Assembly: GCF_016802725.1 (NCBI RefSeq)
Contig: NC_052668.1
Span: 4,880,501 to 4,944,500 of the forward strand
Length of the DNA stretch: 64,000 nt
Reading direction: 5' to 3'
From: Solenopsis invicta
Lineage: Eukaryota > Arthropoda > Insecta > Hymenoptera > Formicidae
This document shows positions 55,747-64,000 of this stretch, piece after piece. The stretch's first letter is position 1. Every line of letters begins with the position of its first letter. The translations under genes and the position numbers were made by a program. The notes beneath the pieces are model-generated. The model was not told the origin of the DNA. It saw nothing but the letters and a program-made list of their open reading frames with translations, and did no database searches.

Positions 55747-57128
55747 TGTGACGTGACATCCTGTTAGGCTGTCCGTCACAGGGATTGTAAGATTCCGGCC
55801 GGGGAGCGCACGCTGCGGCTTTACGTCTTCTCAGCTCGGAGACGGATGTGTCGGCGCGTGCGCTAATAATTCCGCATTTTTGTTCTGCGCGCTTGTGTTC
55901 GTCCGATAATTTGCGGATCGGCGGTGGCCAATATTAATTCTGTACCGACGAAGTCTCACCCGGCAAGAAGACTGCTAGACGAAAGACCTACCGCCACTCG
56001 GAATCTTACGGATCGTGCGCAGGATCGCAGTGGCGCGCACGACAGGTGATCTCTCTTCATTTAATTACGTTATCTGTCGCCCCTGTACGCAACAGTAAGG
56101 CCGCCGAATATTACAGGACGCAAAGAGGAAAGATCCGACGTAGAGGACGTCAACACTTCATTCAGATCATCGCGTGGGAGACCCCGAACGAGGAGCTGCG
56201 AGAAAATGTTCCTGACTTGGTCCCGAGGCGCCGAACACCGAGGAGTCCGTAGGAATAGCCGTCCGGCCTCGGGAAAACCACGGGAAGAATCGCGAACTGC
56301 CCGAAGACATCGACCTACCTCAAATTGCGCGCCGCGGCGCGACAGCCTGATTAGACGGTCGCGAGGACCGCGTAATGAAGCGGAACTAATAGCGGGGCGC
56401 GACGAGCCCCGTGCGTGGGGCGAGAGATCCTGCGTGCCGCCTGCCGAATTTCTTCGCGCTATCGATCACTTCGCTGTGGATCGCCCGAGATACCGTCACG
56501 AGCTGGGACGACGAGAGACGTTAACGCCCACGGACGACCATTCCTCGAGCCAAACCAGCGTCGCGGTGAGACGAACGAGACTTTGTAAAGCCACCGATTT
56601 TGCCGGTCGGATGAGTCGCGCGTGCGGTAATTGCACCGAGAGTTCCCGGGCGCCGTAAGATCTTCCGAAGGAATTAAAACACGCCGGTGACCGCGTGCTG
56701 GCCGCGTGATCGGTCGCCGTGCGCCTCATCCGATCCAGTCGCGTCGGAATTCTCTTCGGTTCCGTTTGTTTGAGAGCGTTGCCGACACCACAGTCAAGTC
56801 GCGCTAATTGTGTAAAATTCTGTCGTCTGTCGTAGCGTTTGTATGTGTCTCTGCTTGGCGATCGCGCACTTACGATCGCGCTTTTCGCACCGGATTGCTA
56901 GGCAATCTTGCGTATAATAAGAGTGCGTGTGCAGAATTTTGAGTGTGCGCGGCGTGTTTGGCTTGCCGCTAACTAGAGCGGAATCTCGACTCTCTCTCCG
57001 TTCGGTGAGCTCGTACCGACGACCGCGTGGAATTTTCCGATCGCGCCCGGATTGCGAGACATTGTTGCAGGACTCTGTGAGCCGATGTCAGAGATTGGCT
57101 GAAATACATTATTAATTTTTCTGTCACA
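55747..57128. other. GC-rich block, possible solo LTR
   Basis: The block starts TGTGACGTGAC and ends CTGTCACA, short inverted ends of LTR type, and is CpG- and GC-rich against AT-rich surroundings. It includes a 150-codon Arg/Pro-rich frame (56206-56658) without recognisable domain, and a TATA-like GTATAATAAGAG near 56913. I see no direct partner repeat and no target duplication, so LTR identity is only a suggestion. Confidence 0.35.
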
Positions 57129-57484
57129 TTAGTGTGTTCTATTTAAGCTCCCTCGCTCTCTGCTAACGTCCCGCCCGCAGCAAACCACCCCCTCTGCCAA
57201 TTCCATGGCTGAGCTATCGGTTAAGAGAGCCCGTTATTGCCCGTTATTGCCGTATTGACAAAGTTGAGTATTTTTGCGTTCCATCATACCGGAATTTGGG
57301 AATCGGTAACGTCGGAATATAAGAGTGGCACGCTTGCTCGTGCCTGGCGCCCAATCGTACCGTCTAATTTTGCGCATTTGATGTGAGCGACTTTGCGAAC
57401 ACCTTTGCTACCTAACCAGCGTGACGAGCAATTAACGTAGTTGCACCACGCTCGTGAGTGCGGTCGCAATATATATATACACTC

Positions 57485-57529
<45 letters not shown>

Positions 57530-57936
57530 GTCCTAGAAAGCTTGCATCCCATTTTGAGAACGAATTTTTTAGAAAATTCTAAGAAAAAAAGCCTAATACA
57601 AAAATGTCGAGAATATAATGGTTTTTAAATTATTCGCGATTAAAATTTACGAATCACTAAGCTAACATTTTGCGTTTAGGCATGGTAACATGACAAAGAT
57701 ACCGCAAGGGTACCTCTTGACATTGAGGTTGTCATATAAATACGAAATGACATTTATATTAAGAAATTACTACTATAGGAAACATATTTGTACATTACAT
57801 ATGCACAATTAATGTTTTCAACTAAATATCAGTTCAATAACAAGATGTTACGATAGCCGTTGGGTCAGCTGTCAAAATAAATTTATTACCATGTTCATAT
57901 GATAAGAACTTTTATGGTGACATATTGATAATATCA
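57129..57936. other. Unassigned spacer with (TA)n run
   Basis: No gene found. A (TA)n microsatellite occupies about 57466-57526. From 57528 the sequence (AAGGTGTCCTAGAAAGCTTG) could be the left end of the DD41D element whose transposase starts at 58156, but I do not find its inverted partner. Confidence 0.45.
57466..57526. repeat. (TA)n microsatellite
   Basis: Nearly pure TA dinucleotides with one CACTCG interruption. Confidence 0.95.
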
Positions 57937-58102
57937 AGCAATTATTGATTCACGCATCGATCGCGCACCGCATTTATACGATCTTCGCGGGGGGTCGATA
58001 CCCTTCCACGTCCCTCTCCGCGAATCGATGCATGTGTCATGTATTGATCAACCTGATTTGTATGAATGCGGTACGCGATCGATGCGTGAATCAATAATTG
58101 CT
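57937..58102. mobile_element. Palindromic MITE (166 bp)
   Basis: AGCAATTATTGATTCACGCA plus TCGATCGCG... (to about 57973) is the reverse complement of 58064-58102. The spacer includes GC-rich CTTCGCGGGGGGTCGATACC. It is inserted 54 bp before a DD41D transposase start. No clear target duplication is visible. Confidence 0.75.
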
Positions 58103-58155
58103 GGATTATTAGAAGCAAATCAGGACGATAACAGTAAAAGAATTATCAGGAAGAA

Positions 58156-59230
58156 ATGGCCAGATACACAAACGAAGAATATTACGACATGATAATGGCT
58201 TATGGAGAGTGCCAGGGACAACCTCACGCTGCTGTAAGAAGATACGCGAAATTATATCCGCTTCGAGCAAGACGTCCGTCAGCAAACGTTATACTTGCGG
58301 CAGCACGATTATACGATACTGGAAGCATCCTGCCGAAAAAGAATGATTGTGATAGACAACGCAATCAGAGAAACGTTCGTTCTGTGGAAACAGTTTTTCG
58401 TGCTGTTGAACAAGAGCCCGAAACTAGTATTCGTGTTATTGCTCAAGAGCATAATTTGTCTTACTCCACAGTACTAAGAATTTTAAAAGTAAAAAAAATG
58501 CACGCTTACCATTACACTTGCGTGCAAGATTTACAAGAGGAAGATTATCAACAAAGAAGAAGATTTTGTGAAAATTTTTTAAAAAAAGTAAACAAGGATC
58601 CGCAATTTCCTTCTCGTGTGATATTTAGCGATGAATCGTTGTTCACACGAGAAGGAATTGTTAATTTGTACAACATGCATATGTGGAACGATGAAAATCC
58701 TTGAGTTACTCAACTTAAAAGTTTTCAAGTCCGATGGAATATTAACGTCTAGGCAGGAATTATGGGTACGAATGTACTGGGGCCAATTATTTTGCCAGAG
58801 ATCCTGAATGGAGCATCGTATAAGGATATCTTGGCAGAAAATATTCCAGATTTTCTAAAAGAAATGCCTTTGCTGAAAGAAATAAAATAATATTTCAACA
58901 AGACGGTGCTGGACTTTACAATGCCAGAGTTGTTACTTAAATTGTTATTTAAACAAACAATTTCCTGGCTGTTGGATGGGCCGGTATGGTCAAATATCTT
59001 GGCCTGCAAGATCGAGGGATTTGAATCCAATGGACTTTTTCCTATGGGGATACTGCAAAGAAGTTATTTATAAGACGCTTCCTGAAGATTTAAAAAATTT
59101 AAATGACAAGCTCCATTATGCTATTTGGGACATAGACAACAATATTCTACAGAAGACTCAAAGAAATTTATTGAGACGCATGAGAGCGTGTGTCGCAATG
59201 AACGGTGGCCACTTCGAATATCTATTGTGA
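58156..59230 (+). pseudogene. DD41D-type transposase pseudogene
   Basis: The first 182 codons are open: MARYTNEEYYDMIMAYGECQ (DUF4817-type HTH), a second HTH (SIRVIAQEHNLSYSTVLRIL), and VIFSDESLFTREGIVNLYN with the first catalytic Asp. A TGA follows NDENP at 58704. Further on, in broken frames, come GPIILPEILNGASYKDILAE, FQQDGAGLYNARVV (second Asp) and WPARSRDLNPMDFFLWGYCK (third). The end RRMRACVAMNGGHFEYLL is open to 59230. This is the copy with the best preserved N-terminal half of the DD41D group in the window. Confidence 0.87.
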
Positions 59231-59589
59231 GAAAAAAAAATGAAATAAGCAATTAATCTGCCCTTTTCAGGGCAACTAAATATTTTATACGTGGAACATT
59301 TACTTACACACAATTCGCAAGGTATTATAAAAATAAATAAAATACTCAAAGAAAGTATGATATGTTTTATAGAATTTTCAACAAAGATTAATGAGAAATA
59401 AGTAATAAAGAATCAACATAATTTAATACTCCTTAATACACATAACTTTTTTAAAAATGTTGCATTTGCAATTTTTTTTTTTTTTTTTTTAATAAATTAC
59501 ATGTATTGATAAAAAATTATTTATATTGTTTTGTTTGCGTGTTGCGCATGTGACCGTAAACTCGAAGATTTTAAGGTCATCCCGATTTA
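59231..59589. other. Spacer with T-run
   Basis: AT-rich, with an 18-base T run at about 59472-59489. No gene. The R1 homology starts at about 59590. Confidence 0.5.
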
Positions 59590-62250
59590 CCGGGGCTGGG
59601 TCAGCACCTACGTGGGGGTCGGGGGGGAGTCCATTGTCGACGTGACATGGGCCTCCCCCGGGGCCCTTAACAGGATCCGAGGATGGACAGTGGACACCGG
59701 CTCCCTCGGAGAGTTGTCTGACCATAGACTTATCTCCATGGAGCTGGTCCCCCCCCCCGGAGGTGCGAGAGCAACGCCGCCGCACCCGGGACGGGAATCG
59801 ATGGGTACTGAAGAAACTCGACCCTGAAGCCCTCGAGGTCAGTCTCCTCGCCTCCACTTGGCCGGAGGGAGGAGCTGACCTCGGAGCCGAGGAGGAGGCG
59901 GAGCTCCTATGCGAGAAGATGTCGCGCGCATGCGACGCCACCATGCCCCGCAGCAGACCGATGGCGCGCCGTGTCGCCTACTGGTGGTCCGCGGAGCGCG
60001 CCGAACTTAGGCGGGCTACCGTGGCCGCCAGGCGGGCACACACGCGCGCCAAGCGGCGGGGCATGGAGGAAGAGTTGAATGACGCTGCGGCGGTCCTCAG
60101 GGAAGGCAGCGGCCTGGGAGGATTTACTCTCCGAGCTGGACCGCGTCCCATGGGGGAGTCCTTACAAAATAATGACGAAAAGGCTTCGCCCGTGGGGCTT
60201 CGCCTCCAGTTTCGGAGACGATGGACCCCCAGTTCCTCGGAACGGTGGTGGACATTTTGTTCCCCACCAGGGGGCGGGACATTCCGGAGAAGACCGGCCC
60301 TTCCCCAGGATGGACCGAGGAGCTGGAGGTGTCCAGACACGAAATGGTCGCGGCTTTCGCCCGTATCAACGGACGAAAGGCGAAGGCGCCCGAGCCAGAC
60401 GGAATATACGCCAAGGTCTGGGCCCGGGCGTCTTCGATAATTGGGGAGGCACTTCGTGTCAGGTACACGAAGTGCCTCCGGGAAGGAACTTTCCCCAGGA
60501 GGTGGAAGAGGGCCCGGCTTGTCCTCCTCAAAAAGGAGGGCAAGCCAGCGGAGAGTCCCTCCGCATACAGGCCCCTTTTTATGCTGGATGATGCGGGCAA
60601 GATCTTTGAGCGAATCATCGCCAACCGCATCATCCGGCATATGTCCCGGTATGGTCCCAAATTGTCCTCTGCACAATACGGGTTCCGAGAGGCGAGATCG
60701 ACTGTCGACGCTGTCCGATCCCTCTCGGAATCCATCACGGGGGACGGGAAGGTGGCGTTGGCGATATCCTTGGATATCGCCAACGCCTTCAATAGCATCC
60801 CGTGGGGCGAGGTTGTGGCGGCGCTTAGCGAACACTTTCGCCTGCCGCCCTACCTCGTCGCCATCGTTCGGGACTACTTCCGGGACAGGGTGCTGGAGTT
60901 CCGGGATAAAACCGGACTCCAGCAGCGGAGGGACATGTCGTGCGGCGTCCCGCAGGGGTCCGTGCTGGGTCCCCTGCTTTGGAACGCCGCATATGACAAA
61001 GTACTCCGTGTGGCCCTCCCCCCTGGGACGTCGTCGGTTACGCCGACGACACATTCGTGGTAGCCCGGGGAGCCTCCTGGGTGATGGCGATTGTCATGGG
61101 CAATTGGGCGGTGAACTGCGTCGTCGGCTCCATCAAGAGCCTGGGCTTGAGGGTGGCCCCGGAGAAGACGGAAGCCATTTTTTTCCATAATGGCTCTTCC
61201 CGGGTACCGCCCCGGGCCTTCGTCCGGGTGGACAACATCCAAGTCTGAGTGGGGGCAATCCTCAAATACCTGGGGTTGCAATTGGACGGTCGTTGGGCCT
61301 TTGTCGAGCACTTCGACAAATTGGCCCAGCGATTGGGCAAAATGACGGGTGCCCTTCTGGGGTTGATTCCCAACCTCCGAGGTCCGGGAGTAGGTGCGAG
61401 GCGCGCATACGCCTACGCGGCCATGGCCGGGGCCCTGTACGGTGCTCCGGTCTGGTTTCGCGTTGGCCAGTCGCCGCATAAGAGACGTGCTGCACGCCGT
61501 GCATCGGCGGCTGGCGCGGAGGATCGTGCGCGCCTATCGCACCGCCCCTAGCGCGGCGATCTTAGTACTGGCAGGGCTCCCTCCGGCGGAATTCACGGCC
61601 GACGCCCTGGCATGGTCATATGCCAGGGCTAAAGCCGTCCGCCTGCAGGGGGGAGTGGTTACCCCCAGGGTCGCCGCGCTATTGCGAGAAAGGGCTCGCC
61701 GGTGGGCCATGAGGTCTTGGCGGAAGAGTCTCGCCAATGACCCGCCGCCGGCGGGATCTCGGATCTTGGAGGCCGTCCTACCCCACTTGGACGAATGGGT
61801 GGGTCGCCCTTGGGGCGGCTTGTCCTACCGGACGACATAGGTGCTCACCGTGCATGACTGCTTCGGTGAGTACCTGTGCAGAATAAGGAAGGAGCCGACG
61901 ACGCAGTGCCACCATTGCGACGCCGAAAGGGACTCCGCGCAGCACACGCTGGAACACTGTCCAGCGTGGGAGGAGCTGCGCAGAGTCCTAAGAAGAGAAA
62001 TCGGCGACGATCTCTCCCTGTGGGCCATCATTAGCCAGATGGTCCGCAGGGAGAGCGCTTGGGTCGCGGTCTCCTCCTTCTGCGAGCAAGTTATGCGGCA
62101 GGAGGAGGAGGCCGAGACCATCAGAGAGAGGAGGCCGGGGGGACGTATGCCCCCCGGCGAGAATAACGACAGGGGCGGCGGGGACGGGGGCCATGACCCA
62201 CCTTGGCTCCCCCCCCCCGACCGCCCCGAAGAAGAAGGCCTGCTCCCCGC
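59590..62250 (+). pseudogene. R1-type ORF2 (endonuclease end, reverse transcriptase, zinc finger)
   Basis: The endonuclease end reads GGESIVDVTWASPGALNRI and LSDHRLISMEL. A shift in the C-run near 59755 leads to VREQRRRTRDGNRW. After further shifts come AWEDLLSELDRVPWGSPYKI and the reverse transcriptase frame (60221-61020): SAYRPLFMLDDAGKIFERII, SSAQYGFREARSTVDAV, ISLDIANAFNSIPW and MSCGVPQGSVLGPLLWN. The catalytic box GYADDTFVV lies one frame over (YADD at 61039-61050). A TGA stands at about 61246. The tail has QCHHCDAERDSAQHTLEHCP (CCHC finger). At least five frameshifts and two stops are present. Confidence 0.92.
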
Positions 62251-63015
62251 CCCTCGGGCCGTAGTGGCCCGTCTGCCAAAAGACGGCGGGGGTGCGGACG
62301 ATCAGTTGTCGTCGCCCCCTCCCTTCCCGCAATTAGGGAGGAGGAGGAGAGCGACGGCGGTGATGATGTAGAAAGGGGGCGACCCTCCTCCCCAGCGGCT
62401 GCCGGCCCCGCCTTCGGGACGCGCAATCGCGGGAGGAGGGGGGCCCCTCGTAATAACAATGGTGAACCCGGCGAGGCAGACCCGACCTGACGGTCCGGGG
62501 GGGACGACTCTGCGACGTAACGCGGAGCCGTACCCCCCCTCTGCCTCGCCGGGGAGGGGGGTAGAGGGAGGATTCTCCTTCTCCCCCCCCCAGGGTAGTC
62601 AGGAGGACCGCGCCGCCGTCAGTGCGGCGCGAAGAGGCCCGGAGTTACGGCGGCGGCCGGATACCCCGGGCTTTACCCCCAAACCACCAGGAGAAGAGGC
62701 GGGGATGGGCTGGTGTCCCCCTCCCCCGACCTAGGGCAGATCAGGCCCACGAGCCCTGCCGGGTGCGCCCACGTTAGGGCGCATCCGGCGTGACGAATCG
62801 GCCAAGGCCGACCGGGTCCGGGGGGCTCCGGAAGTATGCTGCACGCGTTCCCGGAGCCCCCTAGCCATGGACCAGGGCAGGACACCCGTAGAGGTTTTAG
62901 TGGGTATGTCCCCGTCGACACGTCGTCGGCGGGGATGAGCCCCACATAACCACCAGGCCTCCCCCGGGGCCTGGGGTATGCGGTAACGCATTTCCTCTCC
63001 GTTATAAAAAAAAAA
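62251..63015 (+). other. R1-type 3' end with A tail
   Basis: The sequence is GC-rich and proline/arginine-coding in places but without conserved protein. The last 220 bp (from about 62800, GGCTCCGGAAGTATGCTGCA to the A run) are the 3' untranslated part shared by the copies at 53555-53760 and 63763-64000. Confidence 0.85.
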
Positions 63016-63762
63016 GGGTGGGGTGGTCAAGCTGCCGCGCAGTGTTGCTCCCCTCACGGGGACTGCAGTACCACAGGTGCCTGGCCTCTGGACACGTCCA
63101 GGCCAAATGCAGCAGCCGGGTTGACAGATCCGGCTGCTGCTACAAGTGCGGCGGCATTGGCCATCTGGCCAATGCCTGTAAGGAGAAGGCCGGCTGCCCG
63201 GTGTGCAAAGACGCGGGCAAGCCCGCTAAACATCGAATTGGTGCAAAGGGGTGCCTTGCAAACAAAGTGCAAAAAGCACCCCAGAGTACGGGAAACCGCA
63301 AGGAGGGAGGGTCGACCACAACGTCGACCCTACCCCAGACATCGGCCCCTGAAGTAGGGTCCCGCAAAGGGAGAGGACGGTTAGAAACGCCGACGCAGGA
63401 AACTGCGTTGAGAAGAAGGAGGTGGAGGAGCCTCGGGAGCAAGCCAACAATGCCCCGTAGGCTCCTCCAAGCCAACCTGACCCACGCCAGGGCTGCACAA
63501 GACATGCTTGTGCAGTGCCTGGCGGAGGTGGGTGGCGGGCTGGCCATCGTCGCCGATCCGTATAGGATCCCCGAGGACAACCACAACTGGATCGGAGACT
63601 CCTCGGGGAAGGTGACGATGGTCAGCCATCATGTGCTGGGCGCTCCGCCGATGATTCCCATATCGGCAGGTGAGGGCTTCGTGATGGTCGAGTATGGACC
63701 CATCGACTTCCTGGGATGTTATGTCCCCCCTAACTTAAGTAGGCAGCTTGACCACCCCACCC
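63016..63762 (+). pseudogene. R1-type fragment: ORF1 zinc knuckles and ORF2 endonuclease start
   Basis: One open frame carries the three zinc knuckles of an R1-clade ORF1: HRCLASGHVQAKC, CYKCGGIGHLANAC and CPVCKDAGKPAKHRIGAKGC. After a Ser/Thr/Gly-rich linker it carries the start of ORF2 at the ATG 63450 (MPRRLLQANLTHARAAQDML), with IVADPYRIPEDNHNW and FLGCYVPPNLSR of the endonuclease/exonuclease/phosphatase fold. ORF1 and ORF2 are in the same frame without a stop between them, which is unusual. The endonuclease is cut off at 63762 by the poly-T of the next element. Confidence 0.88.
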
Positions 63763-64000
63763 TTTTTTTTTTTTTTTTTAACGGAGAGGAAATGCGTTAC
63801 CGCATACCCCAGGCCCCGGGGGAGGCCTGGTGGTTATGTGGGGCTCTTCCCCGCCGACGACGTGTCGACAGGGACATACCCACTAGACACCTCTACGGGT
63901 GTCCTGCCCTGGTCCATGGCTAGGGGGCTCCGGGAACGCGTGCAGCATACTTCCAGAGCCCCCCGGACTCGGTCGGCCTTGACCGATTCGTCACGCCGGG
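63763..64000 (-). mobile_element. R1-type 3' end, inverted, continuing beyond the window
   Basis: A T run (63763-63779, the A tail read backwards) is followed by the reverse complement of the same 3' untranslated sequence as at 62780-63005, with a handful of differences. It is an independent copy on the minus strand whose upstream part lies outside the window. Confidence 0.92.

Larger units (their letters stand above)
59590..63015 (+). mobile_element. R1-clade non-LTR retrotransposon, 5'-truncated
   Basis: Homology starts inside the endonuclease of ORF2 and continues through reverse transcriptase and a C-terminal zinc finger to a GC-rich 3' untranslated region and an A tail (63006-63015). 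ORF1 and the endonuclease start are absent, as expected from incomplete reverse transcription. The high GC content contrasts with the AT-rich left flank. Confidence 0.9.

Noticed and set aside
56206..56658. 150-codon Arg/Pro-rich protein gene
   Set aside because: GC-rich sequence gives long chance frames. No domain and no start context that stands out.
59978..61054. Long minus-strand frame of 358 codons
   Set aside because: Antisense of the GC-rich R1 reverse transcriptase, which carries all the recognisable motifs on the plus strand.

Overview
This window is a heterochromatin-like, transposon-dense piece of an animal genome, most probably an insect. The evidence is the combination of DD34D/E mariner elements, DD41D-type IS630/Tc1/mariner relatives, a BEL/Pao element, several Ty3/Gypsy elements, R1-clade non-LTR elements, AT-rich spacers and GT/CA microsatellites. 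A hymenopteran (ant) genome would fit, but that is inference from the element mix and no host gene proves it. I see no bacterial or viral gene organisation, no CRISPR array, no rRNA gene and no clearly functional tRNA. The only candidate host sequence is a tiny possible first exon at about 2399-2419. Layout, left half: 1-2.1 kb holds a perfect 158-bp-arm palindrome and a broken mariner that itself carries a possible solo LTR. 3.2-8.6 kb holds three inverted-repeat elements plus a deleted mariner. 9-10.8 kb holds minus-strand non-LTR retrotransposon debris. 12.1-19.7 kb holds one mariner, several DD41D transposase copies (13.6, 15.0, 16.2, 18.4 kb), large inverted repeats, a GC-rich hairpin and microsatellites. 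20.2-28.2 kb is a BEL/Pao element on the minus strand with both LTRs, its gag split by a mariner at 26.0-27.3 kb. A sister copy of that mariner lies inverted at 29.4-30.6 kb, and another mariner family is at 32.0-33.3 kb. Layout, right half: 34.4-55.6 kb is a nested stack. The base is a Ty3/Gypsy element (plus strand, called Gypsy-1 here). It has been split in its reverse transcriptase (37.0-38.8 kb), in its RNase H by a minus-strand LTR element with a tRNA-Pro-type primer site (39.6-44.8 kb), and in its 3' LTR by a second Gypsy element (Gypsy-2, 48.4-55.1 kb, 4-bp target duplication). Gypsy-2 in turn contains an almost intact mariner in its reverse transcriptase (51.1-52.5 kb) and a 206-bp R1-type 3' end in its integrase with a 14-bp target duplication. 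The minus-strand LTR element contains a fold-back unit with a tRNA-like core and a deleted mariner. 55.7-59.2 kb holds a GC-rich unassigned block, a small palindromic MITE and another DD41D pseudogene. 59.6-64.0 kb holds R1-clade elements, two of them meeting 3' end to 3' end. How the parts work together: there is no operon or pathway, only self-mobilising units and their wreckage. Nearly every transposase or polymerase is broken by stops, frameshifts or deletions. The best preserved gene is the mariner transposase at 51342-52403, interrupted only at codon 3. The most informative signals are historical: shared nonsense codons in two mariner copies, fold-back rearrangements, the nested insertion order, and the tRNA-like sequence held inside concentric inverted repeats.
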